From Verrucomicrobia bacterium ADurb.Bin006 (lineage in GTDB: Bacteria; Verrucomicrobiota; Verrucomicrobiia; Limisphaerales; J093): a stretch of 61,456 bases of DNA. This document shows, in pieces, positions 24,115-32,332 of this stretch. The number at the start of each line of letters is the position of its first letter. The first letter of the stretch is position 1. Both the position numbers and the translations under genes were made by a program. The notes under the pieces are model-generated. The model ran no database searches. It saw only the letters and a list, made by a program, of their open reading frames with translations, and was not told where the DNA came from. The stretch covers positions 1-61,456 of the forward strand of contig MWFF01000122.1 in assembly GCA_002071485.1 (NCBI GenBank), in the 5' to 3' direction.

Positions 24115-24880
24115 TCAGCGTCCCTGCGCCGCTGCGGCATCCCGGTATTTGTAGAACGCGGCGACGATGCTGAACAAAATGGCAACGACGAATGTCAGTC
24201 CAGCGTATTCAAGAAACCGGCCCGCGCTCACCGAAGCGGCATGATTGGCGTCGTTGGCAAAGAGTTTGGTCACGATGACGACAAAGAAGTCGCCCATCGT
24301 CACGGTCAGCAGCCAGAAGCTCATGATGGTGCTTTTCAATTCCGGCGTGGCTTCACGGAAGGCAAATTCCAGACCGGTCGGGGAGAACAGCACTTCGCCT
24401 GCCGTCAAAATCAAGTAAGGCACCGCCTGCCAGAGCACGCTCAGTTGCGCTCCCGCCTCAAGGCGCCGTTGCAGGGCGGCCACCGCCAGATACGAGGCCG
24501 CCGCCAGAAACATGCCGCAGGACATGCGCCGGAGCGGCGAGGCGAGGCGCCCGATGCGCGGATAGATCAGCAGGGTGAATAACGGGACCAGGAGCATCAT
24601 GACCAACGGGTTGGCCGACTGCATTTGTTCGGCGCCGATGGTCAAGCCAAGGATTTTAGCGGGAACCATTTGCTGGCCCTGCAAAACCCAGGTGGAACTG
24701 GTCTGGTCAAAGAGCGTCCAAAACACCGGCACGAAGGCGAAGATGAACAGGATCGGGCTGAAGAACCGCGCGCCATTGATTTCACTTTCACTGTGTCGGT
24801 GGCCGGCGCTGCGCCAGAAGGCATCGGGCAGTTCCATCTTGCGCAGGAGGCTCATGCCGTCAAAAGAACAGACCCCTTTA
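24115..24880 (-). pseudogene. POT-family peptide transporter, C-terminal half only
   Basis: This frame encodes the second half of a proton-dependent oligopeptide transporter: FVPVFWTLFDQTSSTWVLQG, PARLLGL-like AKILGLTIG, and YLILTAGEVLFSPTGLEFAF followed by STIMSFWLLTVTMGDFF, with five or six membrane helices. The first half, including the ExxER proton-coupling motif, is missing. An ATG at 24855 opens a 246-codon frame, but the reading frame continues back to the border of the 489-bp repeat at 24880/24881, so the gene was cut there. The bases at the cut read AAAGGGGTCTGTTCTTTT on the minus strand, similar to sequences seen near RAYT elements. Confidence 0.8.
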
Positions 24881-25205
24881 CTCCCGACACGATTGCTGGA
24901 AACACTGCGACAGCGGGATTGTCTTCTCCCGCGTGGACATCGTCTGCAACGGCACGCCGCTCGACCAAATCGCGCCCACGCTCGAGCCGCTCGCGAAAGA
25001 CCCCAACCAGGCGGAGATCATGGACCTGTTCACGCACGAACAGTACTTCTGGCCGTTCTACGCGAATTACATCGCCGATCACCCCCAACGGCTCGACGCC
25101 GCCATCCGCTGGGTGACCGAGCACGGCTATCGCCCGGTGTTCCTCCACGAGGGATTCCTCGGAGCTCCGACCCCTTCTATCGAGACGCCAACCAGGCCGG
25201 GCTGA
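24881..25205 (+). pseudogene. Tail of the deacetylase-like gene, truncated copy
   Basis: These bases encode the last 107 residues of the protein at 16732-17949, with the same stop, from the segment SRHDCWKH onwards. Cys replaces Phe once. No start belonging to the original protein remains; an internal ATG could give a 90-residue fragment. Confidence 0.85.
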
Positions 25206-25369
25206 ATAGGCCACGGACGATTGTGTGGCGGGCTGAGAACCGTCCGGTTCCCTGTCAACTGCTCGGTAGAGTGAGCTTTCCGGCTACGGCGACTCGACGC
25301 GGTAGAGGTGGGTCTTGGTGCGCAGGTAGAAGGCGCGGCCGGACACGGCCGGCGAGGCCATGAAACCGT
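24881..25369 (+). repeat. 489-bp direct repeat, copy 2 (right flank of island)
   Basis: Second copy of 17625-18113, same orientation. In this copy the convergent PQQ-propeller gene is whole and the deacetylase-like gene is cut. The left border at 24881 joins the truncated POT gene. Together the two copies bracket 6767 bp. Confidence 0.95.
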
Positions 25370-26570
25370 CGTCAAGGGTGTTGGTGGCCAGGACCCGGAA
25401 CGCGCGCCCCGGTTCGAGGACGGTCGTCGTGCCCTGCTGATTGAAGAAATAGAGCCGTCCATCGGCGTAGACCGGCGATGCCGCGTACTTGCCGCCGATC
25501 CGTTCCTTCCAGACGGTGTTTCCGGTCGCCGCTTCGAGACAGGTGACAAAGCTGTCCTCCGCGGCGGTGTAGATGAGCCCGTCCACGAGAATCGGCGAAG
25601 AATATTTGCCGACGTGCGTTCTAAGCCGCCACACGACGCCGGTATCGGTGACATCCCCCTGCCCATCCGTCTTCACGGCGAGCAACTCCGTCTTTGACAA
25701 GCCGGTGACGAAGAATGCCAATCCGTTGTCGTAAAGGGGGCGGGGCGCCGCCGACCAATCATTGTACTGCACTCTCCACAACTCGCGTCCGTCGCGCGGG
25801 TCGTACGCATAAGCCGCCTTGGCCCCGGCGCTGAGCATTTGCGTCTGGCCGGCCGCCAAGACGATCAACGGCGTGCTGTGGGCTTTGCGCAAGTCGCCGT
25901 CGCGCGCCATTTGCCCCGGGACATGCTCGTCGTTCCAGGCGACCGATCGGCCGGTTTTCCAGACCGTCTTGCCGGTCTGCTTGTCGAGCGCGACGTGATA
26001 CTGCACGTCGACGCCATCCATGGTGAGGATCAGGAGGTTCTCGAACGAAATCAGGGACGAAGAGGGCCCCCGATAGTGCCGGCAGGGCAGATCGTCCCGT
26101 TTCCAAAGGACCTTGCCGGTCCCGGTCTCGAGGCACGCCGTCCCGAAGCTCCCGAAATGCAAATAGACTCGGCCCGGCTCGATCAGCGAGGAAGGGGTCG
26201 CGTAGCAGTTCATCGAGGCGCCGTTGCCCAGCGGCTCCGGATTGTCGCTATGAAACACCTTCTCGTGAACGACGACCTTCCCCGTGTCCGCATCCAGGCC
26301 GAGCACGAAAAAGTCATGGCCGTCCTCGGTCGCCGTGGTCACCCAGACCTGGCCGCCCATGACAACGGGGGTCGACCAGCCCCGATGGGGGATTGCGGTC
26401 TTCCATCTGACGTTGTTGGTTTCACTCCAGTGCAACGGCACACCGACGGTCTTCCCATCCGGCGAACCCGCCGCGTGACCGTTGCCCCAGGGCCCGCGAA
26501 ACTCCGGCCAGTCGGCCTGAACCGCCGCTGCGCCCAAAGACAGAACCGCCAATGCAATCACAGGATTCAT
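25284..26570 (-). CDS. Secreted PQQ-like beta-propeller repeat protein
   Basis: A 428-residue exported protein. The signal peptide (MNPVIALAVLSLGAAAVQA) is followed by DWPEFRGPWGNGHA, the usual opening of this family in PVC bacteria. Repeated blade motifs are visible: DADTGKVV, ETGTGKVLWKRD, DKQTGKTVWKTG, DPRDGRELWRV and EAATGNTVWKERIGG. They indicate a seven- or eight-bladed propeller similar to BamB or quinoprotein dehydrogenases, but without catalytic residues that I can identify. A scaffold or sugar/protein-binding role is likely. The ATG at 26570 starts the signal peptide. The gene converges on the deacetylase tail copy. Confidence 0.85.
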   Translation of the reverse strand: MNPVIALAVLSLGAAAVQADWPEFRGPWGNGHAAGSPDGKTVGVPLHWSETNNVRWKTAIPHRGWSTPVVMGGQVWVTTATEDGHDFFVLGLDADTGKVVVHEKVFHSDNPEPLGNGASMNCYATPSSLIEPGRVYLHFGSFGTACLETGTGKVLWKRDDLPCRHYRGPSSSLISFENLLILTMDGVDVQYHVALDKQTGKTVWKTGRSVAWNDEHVPGQMARDGDLRKAHSTPLIVLAAGQTQMLSAGAKAAYAYDPRDGRELWRVQYNDWSAAPRPLYDNGLAFFVTGLSKTELLAVKTDGQGDVTDTGVVWRLRTHVGKYSSPILVDGLIYTAAEDSFVTCLEAATGNTVWKERIGGKYAASPVYADGRLYFFNQQGTTTVLEPGRAFRVLATNTLDDGFMASPAVSGRAFYLRTKTHLYRVESP

Positions 26571-26626
26571 GGGCGCAGGGTGTGTCGAATGCCAGGCCAA
26601 GTCAACGGCGCCGTGCCGTTCCCGAC

Positions 26627-27559
26627 TCAACGAGCCAGGCTGATATCGACGCCGACTTTCCACTCGGGGCGATCGTGCAGCAGCCTTGCAACCGAGGCGC
26701 GCACGATCGTTTCCTGCTCCGGCGTCTGGAAGTTGAACGCGACTCGATCCGGCCCGTCTCCCGCCGGCTGACCGGACGGTGGAGTCGCCGGACTGATCGT
26801 TTCGAAGAACACGCCGATCAGGCGCGCGAGGGGAATCTGCGCGGGATTGTACTCGACCTCAAACAGGGTCTCCTGGCCGAGTGGCTTCGAGGGGCCTGTG
26901 GTGCGTGGCCGAACTGCCGAGACGCCGTCCAGGCGCCGCAAGGCCGCTTCGATTCCAGAAATGCGGTTCGCTCCGAGGACAATACGTTCCAGCCCCTGGC
27001 TGGCGAGCGGACGCTCGTGAAAGGCAAGGGCGTCCGAGTTGATGCAGTAGCGCAGCCGGGTCGGCGGCGGTCCGTCGGTGAACACATGGCCCAGGTGGGA
27101 AGCGCACCGGGCGCAGTGGACCTCGATGCGAACCATGCTGTGACTCGTGTCGCGCGTCTGGCCGATGTTCTCTTGCGCGAACGGCTGGAAGAAACTGGGC
27201 CAGCCCGTCCCGGAATCGAACTTGGCATCCGACCGGAACAGTGGCAGGCCGCAGCCGATGCACGTATAGAGGCCCGACTTATGGTTGTCGTGGAAGATGC
27301 CGCAGAAGGCCCGTTCGGTGCCGTGGGTGCGGGTGATGCGGTATTGTTCGGCTGTGAGTTGGGCCCGCCAGGCCGCATCGGATTTGACCACCCTGGGAAC
27401 GACAAGCGGTTCGGTAACCTGGCCCGAAGCGCCGAGGAGGCGCACTGTGACGGTTGGCGTGTTCATGGGACTGGCGGCGGGTGCGCAGAGAGGCTGGACG
27501 CCGGCGGCCATCACAGCCAGCGAAGCGCAGAGACAATTCGCGATCGCTTTGGTTTTCAT
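26627..27559 (-). CDS. msrB: Exported MsrB fused to a degenerate MsrA-like domain
   Basis: A 310-residue protein with a signal peptide (about 1-28). The MsrB domain (about 60-190) reduces methionine-R-sulfoxide: it has the zinc pairs CIGC and CARC, the GTGWPSF segment, [13 protein letters not shown], and the catalytic Cys in RYCINSDAL. The C-terminal part (about 195-305) follows MsrA order: [21 protein letters not shown], then [20 protein letters not shown] and [10 protein letters not shown]. The MsrA active site should be GCFWG, but here reads GANRI, so the nucleophilic Cys is gone and this half cannot be a reductase. It probably works in the periplasm. Confidence 0.85.
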   Translation of the reverse strand: MKTKAIANCLCASLAVMAAGVQPLCAPAASPMNTPTVTVRLLGASGQVTEPLVVPRVVKSDAAWRAQLTAEQYRITRTHGTERAFCGIFHDNHKSGLYTCIGCGLPLFRSDAKFDSGTGWPSFFQPFAQENIGQTRDTSHSMVRIEVHCARCASHLGHVFTDGPPPTRLRYCINSDALAFHERPLASQGLERIVLGANRISGIEAALRRLDGVSAVRPRTTGPSKPLGQETLFEVEYNPAQIPLARLIGVFFETISPATPPSGQPAGDGPDRVAFNFQTPEQETIVRASVARLLHDRPEWKVGVDISLAR

Positions 27560-27655
27560 CGTGTCCGACGGTCATCGCCTAGGGGCGAGCCGGTGGAATA
27601 TGTCCCAGCGCGCCATTCGCGCAAATGCCAGTTCGAGACTCACTGTCTAGCCGTT

Positions 27656-27768
27656 TGGATAGCCGACACAGACCCATCACGCCGGCCCTCTCCCATCCGA
27701 TGGGAGAGGGTGCCCGGAGGGCGGATGAGGGTGACGGTGTCGTGCATCTCGTTGATTCCTCAGCATGC
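27656..27768. repeat. GGGAGAGGG repeat, unfilled copy, at the selA stop
   Basis: The repeat contains CCCTCTCCCATCCGATGGGAGAGGG, an 11-bp palindrome arm pair, and reads on to the selA stop codon, where the minus strand begins TGAGGAATCAACGAG. It shares most of its length with 39672-39821. In this copy ATCCGA and TGGGAG are contiguous, so it gives the empty-site state for the 30-bp insert of the other copy. The hairpin may double as a terminator for selA. Confidence 0.75.
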
Positions 27769-29226
27769 CGTGCGCCGGCTTGGTTCGACTCGATCCGGCG
27801 CCATCCCGCAAGCCGCGATACGGATCGCTTCGGCCAGAAGGCCGTCCTGACCCGCACTCACGGTGCGCAGGTCAAGGCGCACGCGACCGCCGGAGAGGAA
27901 GCCGATCACCGGGGGCGAGCCCGACCGCAGACGCGCCAGGAACTGGGCGGGCGCGACCGTCTGGGGCGACAGGTCCAGCGTGACCGACGGCAGTGCGGCC
28001 CGCGGCAGAGTGCCGCCTCCGACCCGGCCCCTGCCCTCCCCGACCGTGATGGACAGGGGCAGGCCGGACAGTTCGGTTTGCAGGGCATGAGCCCGGGCGT
28101 GCAGGGTCTCTTCGGTTGTTTCGAGCATTCCAAACACGGGGATTTGGCGACCCAGGCCGGCAGGGGCTATGGGCGGGCTGCTCCCGCGCCCGACGCGAGA
28201 TGCGCGCGCGTAGGCCTCAGCCGTTGCTTCGAGCGCAGCCAGGATGAGCTTGTCGCAGCGCAAGGCCCGGAAGAAAGGCTCGCGCTTGAGCGCCGCGACC
28301 CAGCGGGCCTTGCCGGCGATCACGCCCGCCTGCGGCCCTCCCAGAAGCTTGTCTCCGCTGAAACAGACCAGACCGACACCGCGCCTGAGGGATTCGCGCG
28401 GCGTGGGCTCGCGATCGACACCGTAACTGGTCGTGTTCAAAACGGCCCCGCTGCCCAGATCCTCGATGAGCGGCAGGCGTTTGCGCCTGGCCAGTTCCGC
28501 CAGCGCCTCGATCGAGGGCGAGTCCACAAAACCCTCCATGAAGAAATTGCTGCGGTGCACCTTGAGGACCAGCGCCGTCTTCTCACCGATCGCATCGGCG
28601 TAATCCGCCAGGGTCGTCTGGTTGGTCGTTCCCACCTCGCGCAGAGTCGCGCCGCTGGTCTCGAGCACATCCGGGATGCGGAATCCGCCCCCGATCTGGA
28701 CCAGTTCACCTCTCGAGAGGATCACCTCCTTGCGCGCCCCCGAGGTGAAGTGGCGCAGCATCAACACGAGCGCAGCCGTGCAATTGTTGACCACGGTGGC
28801 CGCTTCGGCCCCGCAAAGCACGGCCAGGAGTTGCTCGACGTACGCCGCGCGTCTGCCGCGCTCGCCGCTGGCCAGGTCGATCTCGAGGTTGCTGTAGTTG
28901 GCTCCGATGGCCGTCAAGGCCTCGATCGCAGCCGGCCCCAAGGGCGCCCGCCCGAGGTTGGTGTGGATGACTACGCCGGTAGCATTGATCACCGGACGCA
29001 GTGCCGAACGCCGCAGAGTCTCGAGCGCGTTTCGAATCCCGTCGACGACCGTCTCGAAAGCAGGCACAGCCCCACCCTTGCGCCACCGCCCCAACTCGCG
29101 CCGCACGACCGCGACAACGACTGGTCTCGAGAGGCCGACGTCGCTCAGTGCCTGGAGCACTTGCTCGACGGCAGGGATGGCGCGGCGCTGGGACTCAGGC
29201 TGACGCTCGCGTGGTTTCTTGCGCAT
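27760..29226 (-). CDS. selA: L-seryl-tRNA(Sec) selenium transferase SelA
   Basis: A PLP enzyme that converts Ser-tRNA(Sec) to Sec-tRNA(Sec) with selenophosphate. The length, 488 residues, is normal. Markers: AIPAVEQVLQ at the N-terminus, INATGVVIHTNLGRAPL, YSNLEIDLASGERGRR, VVNNCTAALVLML, KVHRSNFFMEGF, and the PLP lysine in CFSGDKLLGGPQAG, ending in FLSGGRVRLDLRTV. The start at 29226 gives MRKKPRER; an ATG at 29271 is in frame but adds unusual residues. It follows the TerB-like gene closely and ends in a dispersed repeat. SelB, SelD and tRNA-Sec are not in the window, so they must be elsewhere. Confidence 0.95.
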   Translation of the reverse strand: MRKKPRERQPESQRRAIPAVEQVLQALSDVGLSRPVVVAVVRRELGRWRKGGAVPAFETVVDGIRNALETLRRSALRPVINATGVVIHTNLGRAPLGPAAIEALTAIGANYSNLEIDLASGERGRRAAYVEQLLAVLCGAEAATVVNNCTAALVLMLRHFTSGARKEVILSRGELVQIGGGFRIPDVLETSGATLREVGTTNQTTLADYADAIGEKTALVLKVHRSNFFMEGFVDSPSIEALAELARRKRLPLIEDLGSGAVLNTTSYGVDREPTPRESLRRGVGLVCFSGDKLLGGPQAGVIAGKARWVAALKREPFFRALRCDKLILAALEATAEAYARASRVGRGSSPPIAPAGLGRQIPVFGMLETTEETLHARAHALQTELSGLPLSITVGEGRGRVGGGTLPRAALPSVTLDLSPQTVAPAQFLARLRSGSPPVIGFLSGGRVRLDLRTVSAGQDGLLAEAIRIAACGMAPDRVEPSRRTAC

Positions 29227-29280
29227 CCAGTGACCGGACAGAGCTCGGGGTCCGTATCCTCTTTCCGGCATGAGGTTGGG

Positions 29281-29970
29281 CTAGCCTGCCGCAATCCAAA
29301 CGCATTGGCAGCGGCGGGCGGTGCAGTACGGAAGCGGCAACTCCGGAAGCCGGTCGATATCCAGCGGCGTGCCGCGCATGCTCAGAGCCATAGCACACTG
29401 CTCCCCATCGCGGTTGGATGGCAGCAATTCGACGCTCTTGATCCCAGCCGCGCGGCAGTCTTCGATCGAGGTTTTGCATGCGCGGCGCGCGATGGTCGTC
29501 TGCCTTGGGTGCCAGGTCTGGGCCCCATCGGTTCCCGCGCTCCTGCCGTTGTCGTGCGCATCGCTCTTGCTCTCGGTCGCATCCGAGCCGGGGGCAGCGC
29601 GCAATTCGAGATCCGAACAACGCACCTGGGCCTCGCGGACAATCTGGTCCAATTGGGTCTGGGTGAGGCCGATCTGTTCACAGAACACCTCGATCGCCTC
29701 GCGCTCGCCCGCCACCAGATCGGCATCCGCCAACCCCACGAAGACCATGTCCTCGAGGTTCCGCACCTGGGCACCGAAAGTGCCCACGCCTTGGGGAATG
29801 AACTTCGAGTTCTCGACCAGGCGAGTGGCCTCGGTCGCATGAATCCGTTCGGCGCCAACCAAGCGCCGGACTTCATCGAGCGCCGCCAATTCCTGCGATG
29901 TCAGTCGACCGTCCTGGATGGCGATATAGAGGACGTTCGCCAAGTAGGTTGTGATTTCTTTGTCGTGCAT
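29281..29970 (-). CDS. TerB-like protein upstream of selA
   Basis: A 229-residue protein. The N-terminal ~130 residues are a helical TerB (tellurite-resistance) type domain: YLANVLYIAIQDGRLTSQEL, RRLVGA, FVGLADADLVAGEREAI and FCEQIGLTQTQLDQI, with the acidic DG-x-L-x-x-x-E turns that bind metal in this fold. A Cys-rich tail follows (ACKTSIEDC, EQC, PYCTARRCQCVW). The gene lies 54 nt upstream of the chosen selA start and on the same strand, so they are likely cotranscribed. A link between tellurite/selenite handling and Sec synthesis is tempting but inferred. Confidence 0.75.
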   Translation of the reverse strand: MHDKEITTYLANVLYIAIQDGRLTSQELAALDEVRRLVGAERIHATEATRLVENSKFIPQGVGTFGAQVRNLEDMVFVGLADADLVAGEREAIEVFCEQIGLTQTQLDQIVREAQVRCSDLELRAAPGSDATESKSDAHDNGRSAGTDGAQTWHPRQTTIARRACKTSIEDCRAAGIKSVELLPSNRDGEQCAMALSMRGTPLDIDRLPELPLPYCTARRCQCVWIAAG

Positions 29971-30329
29971 ACCCGCTCACCGCCTTCACTCGATCAGACG
30001 AAGGGCTTTTACCACAAAAGCCGCCTTCTCTCGCCCTCTCGAATCGGATGCGATTTGACAGATTCAACCCCAATCGGTCCATCCAAATCGCACGCGCCGG
30101 ATTCGGAGATGGGAGATCGGAGATGGGAGAAGGGAGCTGGGAGATAGGAGATCGGAGATGGGAGATGGGAATCCTGCGGTCGCGGGAGAGGCCCTGGTCG
30201 GTGACGGTTGTTGGTGCCGAAGGCGGTGTCTCCTGGATTTTGGTCTGGATCGCCTTGCCAACCGGTGTCCGGCGATCCTCGACCTCGCCGTCGATGGACG
30301 AACTGTTCCAGGCAACAGGCAACGCCTCC
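29971..30329. other. Gap upstream of terB-like gene with heptamer repeats
   Basis: No gene is supported in these 359 bp. It should hold the promoter for the terB-selA unit (minus strand) and the 3' end of the aminotransferase transcript. The tandem heptamer repeat at 30105-30170 is the only structure seen. Confidence 0.5.
30105..30170. repeat. Tandem heptamer repeat GGAGATN
   Basis: Nine or more consecutive 7-bp units of the form GGAGATG/GGAGATC, with variants GGAGAAG, GGAGCTG and GGAGATA. The same unit type reappears at 49123-49224. It is non-coding in this place. Confidence 0.85.
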
Positions 30330-31568
30330 TCACAGCATCTGGACGGCCCGGTTGAGTCGGCGGTACTGCGCGACGGTGTTGTAGATCTGGGCCGAGACGC
30401 GTAGATAGCGGATGGGCGGCTGCCCGATCCGATTGAACGGGACCTCGATGCCGAACTCGTCGTAAAGGCGGAGCTGATCCGCATCGATCTTGCCAGCGGG
30501 GGGGCGATTCTGCAGACGCGCGGGCAGCGGCACTGTCGCCATGGAACCGAGCATGGACGCGGGGCAAGGGGAATCCACCCTCCAACTTCGGCACAACAAG
30601 GCGCGCGCCTGCACCGCCAGGGCGTGATTGCGGGCCCGCAGCGCCGGCCAACCGCCGGGCAGGAGGCTCCCCATCCACCGGATCGCTTCCCCGACGCACA
30701 TCCAGGGCGTGGGATCGATTGTCCCGGGCCAATCGAACCGGTCCTGGAATCGGGTATGACCGGGTCGGGATCGATTGTTGCCGTGGCTGACGACAGGCGG
30801 CTGGAGACCGGACTGAAGGTCCTCGCGCGCCCAGAGGAAGGCCGCTCCTTTCGGGGCGCAGACCCATTTATGGAGGTTGCCGGTGTAGTAGGCGGGGCGG
30901 AGGCGGGCGAGGTTCAGCGCAACCATGCCGGGCGCGTGGGCGCCGTCGACGAGCGTCGGCACACCGCGATCTTCGAGCGTGCGCACGAGGCGTTCGAGAG
31001 GCAACACGAGGGCCGAGTCGCTCGTCACGTGATCGAGCAGGGCCAGACGCGTCCGGGGCGTCACAGCCTTCAACACGGCCGCCACGATGGCGTCGCTGCC
31101 CGACACGGGGAACGGCACTGGAACGACGATCAGTCGCGCGCCGGCGCGCCGCGCCGCCTCGACAAGCACGTTCCGGCAGGCGTTGTAGTCGAGGCAGGTG
31201 GTCAGGAGCGCGTCGCCCCGGCGGAGATTCAGCGAGCGTACGACAGCGTTCACGCCTGTCGTGGCGTTGGTGACGAAGACCAAATCGCTTGGCCGGGCGC
31301 CGACGAAGCGGGCGAGCGCCTGGCGCGATGGTTCGATTCGTTCATCGTAATGGCGCCAGAGAAACTGCACCGGCTCCGCCTCCATCTGGCGGCGCAGCTC
31401 TGCCTGCAGTTCGAGAATCGGCTTCGGGCACGCGCCAAACGAACCGTGATTCAGGAAAGCCACGCCGGCCTTCAGTCCCCAGAACCCGCCCGCAGAACCA
31501 CGGGTAGACACGGATGGACCCGGATCGGACAGCTCATTGGACGCGCCTTGCCAGTCGGCACAGTTCAT
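30330..31568 (-). CDS. Class V aminotransferase-fold protein (isopenicillin N epimerase-like)
   Basis: A cytoplasmic PLP enzyme of 412 residues. Typical markers are FLNHGSFGACPKPI, FLWRHYDERIEPSR, VFVTNATTGVN, TCLDYNACRNV, LLDHVTSDSALVLPL, LVDGAHAPGM and the PLP lysine in YYTGNLHKWVCAPKG. This is the cysteine-desulfurase/isopenicillin-N-epimerase subgroup. Such proteins have many substrates. Because selA lies nearby on the same strand a selenocysteine lyase role is conceivable, but 360 bp separate them and nothing in the sequence proves it. Confidence 0.85.
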   Translation of the reverse strand: MNCADWQGASNELSDPGPSVSTRGSAGGFWGLKAGVAFLNHGSFGACPKPILELQAELRRQMEAEPVQFLWRHYDERIEPSRQALARFVGARPSDLVFVTNATTGVNAVVRSLNLRRGDALLTTCLDYNACRNVLVEAARRAGARLIVVPVPFPVSGSDAIVAAVLKAVTPRTRLALLDHVTSDSALVLPLERLVRTLEDRGVPTLVDGAHAPGMVALNLARLRPAYYTGNLHKWVCAPKGAAFLWAREDLQSGLQPPVVSHGNNRSRPGHTRFQDRFDWPGTIDPTPWMCVGEAIRWMGSLLPGGWPALRARNHALAVQARALLCRSWRVDSPCPASMLGSMATVPLPARLQNRPPAGKIDADQLRLYDEFGIEVPFNRIGQPPIRYLRVSAQIYNTVAQYRRLNRAVQML

Positions 31569-31598
31569 GGCTTTGGCGGAAAAAAACGAAGCGCAGGG

Positions 31599-32061
31599 CT
31601 ATGGTCGAGCAGTCGGGGCACATGCATGAGATGGCCCAGCACGGCCAAGGCGCGGACGCCGCTGCCACAGTCGTTCAGGCCTTGTCGAAGCCGCTCTGTC
31701 GCACTGGCATCGAGGCTCGATGCGGCGTCCGAACTGTTCGTCCATCTCGCTGATCTTGTCGTAATACTGAGCCCAGTCATGGCGCACCTCGGGCGTGTCC
31801 GGATGGTATGCCGGCAGCCGCGCCCGGGCGGGTCGTGGCGCAGCGCATGCGGGCAGGTGCGGATTTGGCTTTCGTGGCTGGCGGTGAGGTTGAACAGGGC
31901 GAAGAACGGCTGGCCGGGCGCGCGGTTCCGCCAATGTGCCCGGTTCGACGATTCATCCCAGTTACCCAGAGGATATTCGGCAGCGCCTTCCCATCAGCCG
32001 CAAGACCCATCGGCGCGACGCTCAGGGCAAGCGAGCCAAGCAGCATGTTCCACATGTCCAT
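31599..32061 (-). pseudogene. Sulfatase pseudogene, scrambled and internally deleted
   Basis: From the ATG at 32061 a signal peptide (MDMWNMLLGSLALS) and the family opening ALPNILWVT can be read. Further along, in other frames, come [19 protein letters not shown], then [20 protein letters not shown] and EMDEQF, all standard sulfatase segments. Between them most of the catalytic domain, including the C/S-x-P-x-R motif, is missing, and at least two frame changes are needed. Only about 460 bp remain of a gene normally near 1.4 kb. Confidence 0.7.
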
Positions 32062-32155
32062 ACGGGGCGGCCAAAGATGGGTCCCGTCCGAACGTGAATG
32101 CAAGCGCAACCTGCCGACATAATGTGTTTTGTGTTTGGGGTTTCCGCGATTCTGG

Positions 32156-32199
32156 ACTAGAATCTTCGACTGGTGAAACCAGTAGTAAACAAGTCTAGT
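32156..32199. promoter_or_regulatory. Nested inverted repeat upstream of the giant subtilase
   Basis: An outer pair ACTAGA (32156-32161) / TCTAGT (32194-32199) encloses a perfect hairpin ACTGGT-GAA-ACCAGT (32169-32183). The region is richer in A and T than its surroundings and lies 134 nt before the subtilase start, opposite the sulfatase pseudogene. It may be an operator or a leader structure; no further gene is supported in 32062-32332. Confidence 0.4.
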
Positions 32200-32332
32200 T
32201 TCCGTGCTGCGTTGAAGGGGGCAAAGATTCTAAGGAACGAGGCGCACGAGAGGGGGGCGAGGGAACACGGGGACTCCTCATGGCGAGGAAAACTGGATTG
32301 GGTTTGAGGCGCACCTCCTTGGGTGTCCTGTC

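Noticed and set aside
24115..24855. Reading the POT-family frame as a complete 246-residue transporter
   Set aside because: POT proteins need about 12-14 helices and the N-terminal proton motif; only the second half is present and the frame runs back into the repeat border.
27625..30147. An 840-codon plus-strand frame across selA and the TerB-like gene
   Set aside because: It is the antisense of two recognisable genes and has no family resemblance of its own.
31514..31753. Short plus-strand frames over the sulfatase remnant
   Set aside because: The minus strand carries recognisable sulfatase pieces in several frames; the plus-strand peptides are meaningless.
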